From positions 8,276 to 31,882 of the forward strand of contig CAJUSL010000004.1 of the NCBI GenBank assembly GCA_910589135.1: a stretch of DNA of 23,607 nt, written 5' to 3'. The DNA comes from an uncultured Eggerthellaceae bacterium. GTDB lineage: Bacteria > Actinomycetota > Coriobacteriia > Coriobacteriales > Eggerthellaceae. A program made the translations under genes and the position numbers. Each line of letters begins with the position of its first letter. The stretch's first letter is position 1. Under the pieces are notes generated by a model, which did not search any database, had not been told where the DNA came from, and saw only the letters and a list, made by a program, of their open reading frames with translations. Positions 7,256 through 14,455 of the stretch are shown piece by piece.

Positions 7256-9082
7256 CTACTCCCCCAGCGACTCCAGGGCCTCGAGCCATTCCGTTTCGAG
7301 TTCGGACAGGCGCGATTCGAGGTCGGCGGCCTCGTCCTGGCAGGCGGCGAGCGCCACGTAGTCGGTCGGGTCGATGTCGTGCATGCGCGCGGACGCCTCG
7401 TCGATTTTCGCCTGCGTCGTGGCCATCTTCTTCTCGCACGAGGCGGCGAGCTTCTTCAGGCGTTGGCGCTCCTTGTTGGAAAGCTGGGCGGGATGCAAAA
7501 CGCTCGCCTCCGACCCATCCGGCTCCGGCGGGCGCTTCGCAACCGAGGGGTCCCCGTCCTGCCTTCCGCCATGCGCCAGCTCCGTGATGCGCAGGAATTC
7601 GTCGATGCCGCCCGGAAGATGCCGCAGCTTGCCGTCGATCAGGGCGAACTGGTCGTCGGTCGCGCGCTCCATCAGGTTGCGGTCGTGCGTCACCAAAAGC
7701 AGCGTCCCCGGCCAGCCGTCGAGCATGTCCTCGAGCGCGGCGAGCATGTCGATGTCCAGATCGTTGCCCGGCTCGTCGAGGATCAGCACGTTCGATTCCT
7801 CCATGAGGATCATCATGAGCGCCAGCCTGCGCCGCTGGCCGCCCGACAGGTCGCGGACGAACTCGTTCAGGTCGTCGCGACCGAACCCCAAATCCTCCAG
7901 GATCTTCGAGGACGTCATCTCCTTGCCGTCGGCCATGCGCCGGTGCGGATAGCGCCCAACCACCTCGCGCACGCGGTCGCCGTCGAATTCGGAAAGGTCC
8001 TCGAGGCGCTGCGACAGCATGGCGAAACGCACGGTCGCGCCGATCTTCACGCGTCCCCCGGTCGGCTTCAGCGCGCCCCGCACGACGTTCAACAGCGTGG
8101 TCTTGCCGGCGCCGTTGCCGCCCACGATGCCGATGCGGTCACCCGGGCCGACGATCCAGTCGATGCCGTCGAGCACCGCGCGGTCGCCGTCCTCGTAGCG
8201 CACGGAGGCGCCCTGCAGCTCCACCACGTCCTTGCCGATGCGCGCGACGGCCATGCGCTTCAACTCGGGCGGGTTGCGCAGCTCGGGCACGTCGGCGATG
8301 AGCTCGCGGGCCGCCGCGACGTGGAACTTCGGCTTGGTGGCACGCGCCCTCGCGCCGCGCGAGAGCCATGCCAGCTCGCGCCGCAGGCGGTTCTGCCTGC
8401 GCTGCTCGGTCACGGCCGCCACCCGCTGGCGTTCCACGCGTTGCATGACGTAGGCCGAGAAGCCCCCTTCGAAGGCGTCGACCCTGCCGTCGTGCACCTC
8501 CCACATGAGGTTGCATGCCTCGTCGAGGAACCAGCGGTCGTGGCTCACCACGATGAGCGCGGCCACCCCCGGCTTCCAACGCGTGCGCAGGTGCTCGGCC
8601 AGCCACGTGATGGTGCGCATGTCCAGGTGGTTGGTGGGCTCGTCAAGCATGACGACGTCCCAGTCGCCGGCAAGCACGCGCGCCAGGTCCACGCGCCGGC
8701 GCTGGCCGCCCGACAGGCTTCCGACCGGCTGCGCGAAGTCGATGTCGCCAAGCAGGCCGTCGAGGATGGCCCGCACGCGCGCGTCGGACGCCCACTCGTA
8801 TTCGGGGCGCTCGCCCACGACGGCGCGCAGCACGCACTCGTCGTCGGCAAGCGCGTCCTGCTGGCGCAAGAAGCCCACGCGCACGCCGTTCGTCCGCACC
8901 ACGCGGCCATCGTTCGGTACGACGTCGCCGTCGAGCAGGCGCAGCAGCGTCGACTTCCCGTCGCCGTTGCCGCCCACGACGCCGATGCGGTCGCCGTCGT
9001 TCACGCCGATGGAGACGCCGGAAAGCACGAGCTTCGTGGGCATCTCGACGGTTGCCTTTTCTGTTCCCAAGAGGAATGCCAT
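7256..9082 (-). CDS. uup: ABC-F family ATPase, Uup-like
   Basis: A soluble protein of 608 residues with two ATPase domains and no membrane segments. First domain: Walker A GGNGDGKST (about 37-45), signature LSGGQRRR, Walker B followed by DEPTNHLD. Second domain: GGNGAGKTT, LSGGQRRR and DEPGNDLD. The C-terminal ~75 residues form a charged coiled coil, as in Uup. ABC-F proteins bind the ribosome, and Uup is also linked to genome stability in E. coli; no resistance role is indicated here. The start MAFLLGTEKATVE matches how actinobacterial relatives begin. It has no ribosome site and lies ten bases downstream of a -10, so the message has at most a few leader bases. It is divergent from mnmA across 26 bp. 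Confidence 0.92.
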   Translation of the reverse strand: MAFLLGTEKATVEMPTKLVLSGVSIGVNDGDRIGVVGGNGDGKSTLLRLLDGDVVPNDGRVVRTNGVRVGFLRQQDALADDECVLRAVVGERPEYEWASDARVRAILDGLLGDIDFAQPVGSLSGGQRRRVDLARVLAGDWDVVMLDEPTNHLDMRTITWLAEHLRTRWKPGVAALIVVSHDRWFLDEACNLMWEVHDGRVDAFEGGFSAYVMQRVERQRVAAVTEQRRQNRLRRELAWLSRGARARATKPKFHVAAARELIADVPELRNPPELKRMAVARIGKDVVELQGASVRYEDGDRAVLDGIDWIVGPGDRIGIVGGNGAGKTTLLNVVRGALKPTGGRVKIGATVRFAMLSQRLEDLSEFDGDRVREVVGRYPHRRMADGKEMTSSKILEDLGFGRDDLNEFVRDLSGGQRRRLALMMILMEESNVLILDEPGNDLDIDMLAALEDMLDGWPGTLLLVTHDRNLMERATDDQFALIDGKLRHLPGGIDEFLRITELAHGGRQDGDPSVAKRPPEPDGSEASVLHPAQLSNKERQRLKKLAASCEKKMATTQAKIDEASARMHDIDPTDYVALAACQDEAADLESRLSELETEWLEALESLGE

Positions 9083-9091
9083 GATTGCCCA

Positions 9092-9103
9092 CATTATATA
9101 ATG
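9092..9103. promoter_or_regulatory. Palindromic bidirectional -10 for uup and mnmA
   Basis: CATTATATAATG is a perfect 12-bp palindrome, giving TATAAT on the plus strand (9097-9102) and on the minus strand (9093-9098). The plus copy ends six bases before the mnmA ATG (9109). The minus copy ends ten bases before the uup ATG (9082). Neither gene has a Shine-Dalgarno, so both messages are predicted to be leaderless or nearly so. Confidence 0.65.
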
Positions 9104-9108
9104 GCGCC

Positions 9109-10284
9109 ATGAGCGCAGGCGGCACACAGAAGGCGATGATCGCGATGAGCGGCGGGGTGGACAGCTCCGTCGCGGCGCTGCTCGCCATCGAGGCCGGCTT
9201 CGACGCGACGGGCGTCACCTGCAAGATGTTCGGCAGCAACGTGCTCGGCGACGACGCCCTGGAAGCCTTCATGGACGAGGTGGACGACGCGAAGCGCGTC
9301 TGCCGCAGCCTGGGCATCGAGCACTTCGTGTTCAACTACAAGGACGTCTTCGAGCGCTGCGTCATTCGAAAGTTCGTCGACAGCTACCTGCGCGGCGAGA
9401 CACCCAACCCCTGCGTGGACTGCAACCGCCACGTGAAGTTCGGCGCGCTGCAGCGCCGGCGCTCCGAGCTCGGCTTCGACGTGCTTGCGACGGGCCACTA
9501 CGCGCAGGTCGCCTTCGACGAGACCGCGGGCCGCTGGACGCTGCTGCGCGCCCGGCACGTCGAGAAGGACCAAAGCTACATGCTGTGCCGACTGTCGCAG
9601 GACGACCTGGCGCATTCCCTGTTCCCGCTGGGGGCGCTTTCGAAGGACGAGGTGCGCGACCTGGCGATGCGTGCCGGGTTCGGCAACGCCCGCAAGCGCG
9701 AGAGCCAGGACATCTGCTTTATCCCCGACGGCGACTATGCAGGGTTCATCGAGTGGTGGACGGATCGCGGGATGGATGCGGGCCACAACGGAGACGAGCC
9801 CAGGCGAGGCGAAGGCCACGAGGACGACCTGGGAAACCGAGGAGTCGCCGAGACGGCCCAACGCGGGCCCATCGAAAGCGCCGACGGCAAGGTGCTGGGT
9901 CAGCACGATGGCCTCTTCCGCTACACCGTCGGACAGCGCAAGGGCATCGGAATCGCCGCCGGCAAGCCGCTCTACGTTATCGGGAAGGACTCGGCGCGCA
10001 ACGCGCTGGTGGTGGGCGCCAAGGAGCAGCTGCTGACGAAGTCCGTGACGGCCGACGAGGTCAACTTCGTATCGCTCGCGCCGGAAGAGGCCGAAGGGCG
10101 CGGCGTGCCCGTGCTGGCAAAAGCGTCCTATCGGCAAGCGCCGCGCCCGGCCACGGCGCGCTTTTCGGGCGACCACGTAGTGCTGGAGCTCGACGAGCCC
10201 ATCCCGCGGCCGGCTCCCGGCCAGACCCTGGCACTTTACGACGCCACCGGGCAGGCCGTGCTGGCCGGGGCCACGATTCGCTAG
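9109..10284 (+). CDS. mnmA: tRNA-specific 2-thiouridylase MnmA
   Basis: MnmA activates U34 of the Lys, Glu and Gln tRNAs with ATP and inserts sulfur, giving the s2U part of mnm5s2U. The 391-residue protein shows PP-loop SGGVDSS (14-20), the catalytic pair Cys102 (in NPCVDCNRH) and Cys203 (in ESQDICFIPDGDY), and the QRKG segment near 276. It is somewhat longer than the usual ~360 residues because of a charged, low-complexity stretch at about 219-258, between FIEWWTDR and the conserved HDGL region. The ATG at 9109 begins six bases after a perfect TATAAT with no ribosome site, indicating a leaderless message. Sulfur delivery partners are not in the window. Confidence 0.95.
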   Translation: MSAGGTQKAMIAMSGGVDSSVAALLAIEAGFDATGVTCKMFGSNVLGDDALEAFMDEVDDAKRVCRSLGIEHFVFNYKDVFERCVIRKFVDSYLRGETPNPCVDCNRHVKFGALQRRRSELGFDVLATGHYAQVAFDETAGRWTLLRARHVEKDQSYMLCRLSQDDLAHSLFPLGALSKDEVRDLAMRAGFGNARKRESQDICFIPDGDYAGFIEWWTDRGMDAGHNGDEPRRGEGHEDDLGNRGVAETAQRGPIESADGKVLGQHDGLFRYTVGQRKGIGIAAGKPLYVIGKDSARNALVVGAKEQLLTKSVTADEVNFVSLAPEEAEGRGVPVLAKASYRQAPRPATARFSGDHVVLELDEPIPRPAPGQTLALYDATGQAVLAGATIR

Positions 10285-10305
10285 AAGGACAAGCGGGCCA
10301 ACATC

Positions 10306-10374
10306 CCCTCCCTCATTTCCGCCGACGACGCTGGAAGCCGATGCTGCAACCGGCCGGTTCGGCGGCACGGAGGG
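10306..10374 (+). terminator. Composite stem-loop downstream of mnmA
   Basis: CCCTCC (10306-10311) pairs with GGAGGG (10369-10374), and CCGCCGA (10319-10325) with TCGGCGG (10359-10365). Inside is a palindrome AACCGGCCGGTT (10348-10359). It starts 22 bp after the mnmA stop. There is no U-tract; a terminator role is inferred from position. Confidence 0.4.
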
Positions 10375-10432
10375 ACAGCCAGCCCGGATGCCAAGAAGCA
10401 CTGCAAGCGCCGCACGGGCGAAATCCGTCTAC

Positions 10433-10624
10433 TTTTTGCCAAAAAAACGCCGTTTCGGGTCGTTTTTCACCTCATTTTGCCTGAGATCCAGATGACTTGG
10501 ACAAAAGCCCTCGCAGCCGCGCTCGAAAAGGCCAGGTCAGGGCCTTGCGACAAAGCAGCGCATGCCTGCAAGCAACTTCCAGCGTCACGAAAATGACCCG
10601 AAACGGCGATTTTCTGCCAAAAAT
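10433..10624. repeat. Inverted repeat with long spacer, copy A
   Basis: The left arm (about 10433-10470) and right arm (about 10584-10624) are imperfect reverse complements enclosing about 113 bp. The best block, CGCCGTTTCGGGTC (10448-10461), is perfectly matched at 10595-10608, and TTTTTGCC / GCCAAAAA-type ends extend the pairing. The arm pattern (A-run, then CCGAAACGGCG, then T-run and GC) resembles the arms at 13997-14159. Possible roles are a repetitive element or a structured RNA; no promoter was recognised. Confidence 0.6.
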
Positions 10625-10715
10625 GCTCTTGTTCTTTGCACAAAGACCCGAATCAACGGCAGAATGCATCATTTCGGCATAGCAAAACAGCGTAACGGGA
10701 GGAAAAAGGACGCGA

Positions 10716-11579
10716 CTAGAAAATCAGCGCCAAACCCAGCAGGATGCCGCCGATGATGGCGAACGCGGGCAGCTTCGACCGGTACATCAGAAACGCCTCG
10801 GGGACGATCTCGCCGTACACCACGTACAGCATCGCGCCGGACGCGAACCCCAGGCTGACCGCAAGCCCCACCGGCCCGACGTCTCCCAGCCACAGCCCCA
10901 GCCATGCGCCCACGAGCGTGGGGATGCCGCAGGCCGCCGTGATCAGCACGGCCTTCGCACGCCCCATGCCGCCACCGATCAGCGGAACCGCGACGGCCAT
11001 TCCTTCGGGCACGTTATGCAGCCCTATCAACACGGCCATGGTCATGCCCGTGCCCAGGAACAGGTCGTCGGATATGGCGAAGCTGGCCCCAATCGTCATC
11101 CCCTCGGGGATGTTGTGCAGCGCGATGGCGGCGGCCATGACAACGCCTGCCACCACCAATCCCGCGCGCGAGCGGCCGGCCTTGCGGTGCTCGATCCAGT
11201 GGTCGGCGTGTATCAGCTCGTCGATGTCGTCATGCGTCTGGGGATGGTCGCTGGACCGGGAGTGGGGGACCTCGCCGGTGGTGTGCCTGTCGATCAGGAA
11301 GTTGAGCCCGTACACCACGCCAACGCCCAGCACGACGGCGCCGATGACAAGCCACACGCCGCCGGCGCTCGCCAACGTTGCCGCCTCCACGGCCTCGGCG
11401 ATCAGATCGAAGCACACCATCGCGCTCATGATGCCGCCGGCGAACGCCAGCAGCAGGCTGATGGTGCGGTTGCTCTCGGTGCGGAACAAGGCGCCTATCG
11501 CGCCGCCCAGGCCCGTACCGCCCGCGCCCGAAAGCAGCGTGACGACGGTCACGAACCAGAATGGGCTCAGCTGCTCCAT
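10716..11579 (-). CDS. ZIP family metal transporter (ZupT-like)
   Basis: A 287-residue membrane protein importing divalent metal ions such as Zn, Fe or Mn. Two repeats of the ZIP metal-binding signature are visible in adjacent helices, ALHNIPEGM and GLHNVPEGM. A His/Asp-rich cytoplasmic loop (HTTGEVPHSRSSDHPQTHDD, with further His in HADHWIEHR) lies in the usual place after the third helix. The ATG at 11579 has GAGG 11 bases upstream; the TTG at 11600 has no ribosome site. It begins 33 bp after the LysR-domain stop and may be the third gene of that operon, although a metal transporter is not an obvious partner for a CoA ligase. No terminator with a U-tract follows. Confidence 0.93.
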   Translation of the reverse strand: MEQLSPFWFVTVVTLLSGAGGTGLGGAIGALFRTESNRTISLLLAFAGGIMSAMVCFDLIAEAVEAATLASAGGVWLVIGAVVLGVGVVYGLNFLIDRHTTGEVPHSRSSDHPQTHDDIDELIHADHWIEHRKAGRSRAGLVVAGVVMAAAIALHNIPEGMTIGASFAISDDLFLGTGMTMAVLIGLHNVPEGMAVAVPLIGGGMGRAKAVLITAACGIPTLVGAWLGLWLGDVGPVGLAVSLGFASGAMLYVVYGEIVPEAFLMYRSKLPAFAIIGGILLGLALIF

Positions 11580-11612
11580 GCCGTGAAACGCCTCAACCAA
11601 ACGCGGCCGCGG

Positions 11613-12269
11613 CTACAGCCGCGCGGCGTACTTTCCGAGGTTGGCCGCCAGCTTGTCCACGAACTTCTGCTCCAGCTCGGACAGCGAGGAACCCGTGCGG
11701 GTGACGTACCCCAGCATGAGCTCGAGATCGGTGTCCATGGGCACGGTGGTGAGCAGCGTGCCGTCCGTGACGCCGACGAGGATGCCGCTGGTGACGGTGT
11801 AGCCGTTCAGCGCAACGATCAGCTCGGACAGCGACGCGCGGTCGGTGCAGGCAATCGCCTTGGCGCGCGGCACCGCGCCGAACGCCTCCTCGTAGAAGTG
11901 GTCGGGCGCGTCATCGCCCTGGTAGAAGTAGACGTACGGGTAGCCCTCCATCTCCTCCAGTTTGATGCTGGGAAGGTTCACCATGGGATGGCTCTTCGGC
12001 AGCGCGATGCGCGGGGCGCTGCGCGCCAGCTCGTGGAATTCCAGGCCCTCGCGGACCAGTTCTTCGTTCAGCAGCGGCGCCGTCAGCTTGGTCTGGCAGA
12101 TGACCCCCAGATCGCTCGTGCGGTCGACCACGTCGTCGATGACGCCCTGGGTCGTGCGGTCGTACAGGGCGTAATGATAGCCCTCGCCGCCTGCAGCCAG
12201 GACGACCTGGGCGAAGGTCTGCACGTCGAAGAGGTAGTGCTGTCCGGATATCGAGAACGTCTTCGGCAT
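11613..12269 (-). CDS. Orphan LysR-type substrate-binding domain without the DNA-binding domain
   Basis: The 218-residue protein resembles the effector domain of LysR-type regulators along its length: an effector-cleft strand (DLGVICQTKLT), the RIALPKSHPM segment typical of the LysR hinge, and a C-terminal AALNGYTVTSGI-like portion. It starts where the linker to a winged helix would normally end; there is no helix-turn-helix, signal peptide or membrane helix. Its ATG overlaps the ligase TAA (TAATG), with AAAGGACGG just upstream, so it is translationally coupled to the CoA ligase. It may be a ligand sensor or carrier, a partner for a separate LysR protein, or a truncated regulator. The upstream frame is the intact ligase gene, so recent truncation in place is unlikely. 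Confidence 0.75.
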   Translation of the reverse strand: MPKTFSISGQHYLFDVQTFAQVVLAAGGEGYHYALYDRTTQGVIDDVVDRTSDLGVICQTKLTAPLLNEELVREGLEFHELARSAPRIALPKSHPMVNLPSIKLEEMEGYPYVYFYQGDDAPDHFYEEAFGAVPRAKAIACTDRASLSELIVALNGYTVTSGILVGVTDGTLLTTVPMDTDLELMLGYVTRTGSSLSELEQKFVDKLAANLGKYAARL

Positions 12270-13606
12270 TATTTGGCCGTCCTTTCGTCGACGAAGCGAG
12301 ACGCCTTGTGCTCGCTGGAAGTGCCGAGCTTGCCGGCGTCGTACACGATGACTTTTGCCGGGCGCACGCCGGTATGCGTCTTCAGCGCGCCTTCCACGCG
12401 CCGCGCCACCTCATCATACGCCTCGTCGGAGCCCTGCGCGCGCTCGACCGACACTTCGTAGCGCGTCGTGTAGTTTTCGTCGTACACGCGGATGGAATAC
12501 TCGCCGGTCAGTCCCTTCTCGGCGCGCACCACGTACTCGATGTCGGTGGGAAACACGTTGACGGCGCCCACGATGAACATCTCGTCCTTGCGGCCGGTGA
12601 TGTGGATGCGCCCCAGCGTGCGGCCGCAGCTGCACTTCTCGTTGGACACGTAGCCGATGTCGCCGGTGCGGAAGCGGATCATGGGCCGCGCCTTCTTCGT
12701 GAGCGTGGTGTACACCAGCTCGCCAAGCGTGCCCGGCTCCAGCACCTCGCCCGTGTTCGGGTCGACGGTCTCGACCAGGATCTGGTCCTCGACGATGTGC
12801 AGGCCATCCTGGGCCTCGCAGGCGGCCGCGCATGCGCCGTAGATGTCGGACAGCCCGAAGAAGTCCACCACCTTCGCTCCCCACAAGTCCTCGATGGCCT
12901 CGCGGGTGGACTTGATGGAGCCGCCCGGCTCACCGGCCACGATGATGGTGTGGATGCTGAAGTCGGACCTGGGGTCGAAGCCCTTCTCCTTCGCCTTCTC
13001 GCCGAGCGTCCAGGCGTAGCTGGGGCTTGTCCAGATGACGGTGGGCTGGTACTGCTTCAGCACGAACAGCAAACGGTCGCTGGGCACCGCGCCCACCCAA
13101 ATGGCCAGCGCACCCAGGCGCTGCGCGCCGATGACGTCGGGACCGCCGACGTACAGCGCGAAGTTCAGGCCATGCACGTAGCGGTCGTTCGGGCGCATGC
13201 CCGCCTGCCAGAACAGGCGCGCCTCGGTGTCCTGCCACAGGTCGAAGTCCTCCTGCGTGAACGGGCTCACCGTGGGCACGCCGGTCGAGCCGGACGAGGT
13301 GGCCATGAAGACGACCTCCTCCTCGGGCACGCTGCACATCTCGCCGAAGAAGCTGCCCACGTGCTGGGTGTCGCGCTCGGTCTTCTTGTCGACGAACGGG
13401 AAGCGCTCGATGTCCTTCAGCGTGTGGATGTCGTCGGGCGACACGCCGGCCTCGTCGAAGCTGCGCTTGTACCACACGGTGTTGTCGTAGGCGTAGCGCA
13501 CCATCTCCTTCAGGCGCTCGAGTTGCATGGCCTCGAGCTCGGGGCGCGGCATGCACTCGATCTCGGGGTCGTAGTATTTCTGGTCGTAGGGGATGTTCTT
13601 TGGCAT
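12269..13606 (-). CDS. Phenylacetate-CoA ligase family protein (PaaK-type acyl-CoA synthetase)
   Basis: A 445-residue adenylate-forming enzyme that would activate an aryl or alkyl carboxylate with ATP and load it on CoA. Visible marks: P-loop SSGSTGVPT (104-112), GEPGG (225-229), GLSDIYG (251-257), RTGDIG with Asp316, and a C-terminal SSEHKASR segment with the expected catalytic Lys434. Cys263, His270, Cys325 and Cys327 could form the zinc site seen in anaerobic PaaK enzymes. The ATG at 13606 follows GAGGG at about seven bases; an in-frame upstream extension to 13753 is AT-rich and unlike the family. The product overlaps the orphan LysR domain gene by one base. No other phenylacetate-pathway gene is nearby, so the substrate is unknown. 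Confidence 0.9.
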   Translation of the reverse strand: MPKNIPYDQKYYDPEIECMPRPELEAMQLERLKEMVRYAYDNTVWYKRSFDEAGVSPDDIHTLKDIERFPFVDKKTERDTQHVGSFFGEMCSVPEEEVVFMATSSGSTGVPTVSPFTQEDFDLWQDTEARLFWQAGMRPNDRYVHGLNFALYVGGPDVIGAQRLGALAIWVGAVPSDRLLFVLKQYQPTVIWTSPSYAWTLGEKAKEKGFDPRSDFSIHTIIVAGEPGGSIKSTREAIEDLWGAKVVDFFGLSDIYGACAAACEAQDGLHIVEDQILVETVDPNTGEVLEPGTLGELVYTTLTKKARPMIRFRTGDIGYVSNEKCSCGRTLGRIHITGRKDEMFIVGAVNVFPTDIEYVVRAEKGLTGEYSIRVYDENYTTRYEVSVERAQGSDEAYDEVARRVEGALKTHTGVRPAKVIVYDAGKLGTSSEHKASRFVDERTAK

Positions 13607-13772
13607 CTTGGGTCCCTCTGTCGTCGTTTTCGTTGCAGTGAATGCTTTACGCTGCTTGGGTTTGACGCGATCGCTCCGGATGCAATCGACGGCCGAAAAA
13701 GCAGCGTTAACTATGAAAGCACTAGTCTTTAGCTGCGACAATATCAAAAGCAATTCGATATTCTGATATTTT

Positions 13773-13793
13773 GCTATCTGCTGTTACGATAGC
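13773..13793 (-). promoter_or_regulatory. LysR-type operator upstream of the CoA-ligase operon
   Basis: GCTATC, nine bases (TGCTGTTAC), GATAGC. The core ATC-N9-GAT is the classical LysR-type binding consensus (with the T-N11-A motif inside). It lies 167 bp before the ligase start. A TTGATA hexamer at 13742-13747 and weak -10 candidates around 13719-13731 would put the site near -65 of a start at about 13718. Nearby AATATCA/TGATATT repeats (13741-13770) may be accessory contacts. Confidence 0.5.
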
Positions 13794-13822
13794 CAGAAAA
13801 TCGCCGGGCGTACCCCTTTCCC

Positions 13823-13908
13823 GTTCGGATGCCGGCCTTTCTTGTTCGGACGCCTTCCTTTTGCTACTCGGATGCCGGCTTTTCTTGCTCGGACGCCTTT
13901 TTCTTTTC
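13823..13908. repeat. Tandem repeat, two copies of about 43 bp
   Basis: Copy 1 spans 13823-13865 and copy 2 spans 13866-13908. Each copy is itself made of two similar halves beginning TTCGGATGCCGG and TTCGGACGCC (CTCGGATGCCGG and CTCGGACGCC in copy 2), each followed by a pyrimidine-rich stretch. The four half-units are about 21-22 bp long. Confidence 0.7.
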
Positions 13909-13996
13909 AGGAAAACAACCGGGATGGAGCGAAAGCTGGCCAACAAGACCCACGATTCTGGCCGAAAGAGCGCCGTTGCCACTTTTCAACGCTCCA

Positions 13997-14159
13997 GTGG
14001 ACAAAAATTGCGGAAATCGGTGTTTTTGCGACGCCTTTCACATGACTTCGATATCCCGCAACGCCTCTACCTGGGCTTTCTTGAGCCCGCATTTTCAGAA
14101 ACGACGATTTCTTTCCGCGAACGCCCTAAGAATCACCGATTTCCGCAATTTTTGTCCAC
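13997..14159. repeat. Inverted repeat with perfect 26-bp arms, copy B
   Basis: 13997-14022 and 14134-14159 are exact reverse complements over 26 bp, separated by 111 bp. The arm reads GTGGACAAAAATTGCGG followed by AAATCGGTG, then a T-run in the spacer. The layout and arm pattern resemble the imperfect repeat at 10433-10624. No transposase or target duplication was recognised. Confidence 0.85.
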
Positions 14160-14320
14160 AACGCCCTTGATTTCTGGCATCGACGACCCCGAACGGCGCG
14201 AAACGACTCTCGGGGCGAAGCATCGGGGAGCGCTCGCTTCAACGCAGCGGACGAAATCCGCGAACGGGGAACGCTGCACTGTTCACGGGCGTGCGGCCAA
14301 GGCGCAAACGGTGCCACGGT

Positions 14321-14347
14321 CCCCCTGCCCACGGAATGGGCAGGGGG
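14321..14347. terminator. Perfect hairpin in the 3' region of the UPF0210 gene
   Basis: CCCCCTGCCCA (14321-14331), loop CGGAA, TGGGCAGGGGG (14337-14347): an 11-bp stem about 110 bp after the stop at 14456. There is no U-tract on the minus strand; on the plus strand a CTTTTA lies about ten bases beyond. Confidence 0.4.
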
Positions 14348-14455
14348 GTCGAGCGCTTTTATCGCGATGCGCCAAAAGCGAACGCCCCTTGACGCGAATG
14401 TGCAGTTTGGAACGTCCTGATTGCACGCGCTAATCGCACGCACGAGGGGCGGCGC

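Larger units (their letters stand above)
10285..10715. other. 431-bp gap between convergent mnmA and the ZIP gene
   Basis: No credible gene. The first third contains a composite stem-loop after mnmA. The remainder is AT-richer than the coding DNA and holds the inverted repeat described at 10433-10624, plus a small inner hairpin (AAGGCC/GGCCTT) near 10528-10545. Short open frames here lack ribosome sites and protein-like composition. Confidence 0.6.
13607..14455. other. 849-bp gap upstream of the CoA-ligase operon
   Basis: No gene I can support. From left to right it holds the presumed promoter region of the ligase operon, a LysR-type box (13773-13793), a two-copy 43-bp tandem repeat (13823-13908), an inverted repeat with perfect 26-bp arms (13997-14159), and a perfect 11-bp hairpin after the UPF0210 gene (14321-14347). 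It is noticeably less GC-rich than the genes on either side up to about 14200. Open frames on both strands span the repeats but have no ribosome site in a sensible place. Confidence 0.65.

Noticed and set aside
12269..13753. The longer CoA-ligase start at 13753
   Set aside because: The added 49 residues lie in AT-rich promoter DNA overlapping predicted promoter elements, while the ATG at 13606 has GAGGG and begins the family-like sequence.
13823..13908. A CRISPR array
   Set aside because: Only two 43-bp copies are directly abutting with no unique spacers, and there are no cas genes.
13722..13982. An 86-codon minus-strand frame upstream of the CoA ligase
   Set aside because: Its middle is the tandem repeat and its end overlaps the LysR-type box and the promoter region. 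The start is a GTG with only a poor ribosome site. The last 30 residues look somewhat protein-like, so a comparison with relatives would be needed to exclude it fully.
13771..14433. A 220-codon plus-strand frame across the gap
   Set aside because: It spans the tandem repeat, the 26-bp inverted repeat and the 11-bp hairpin, and its composition is not protein-like.
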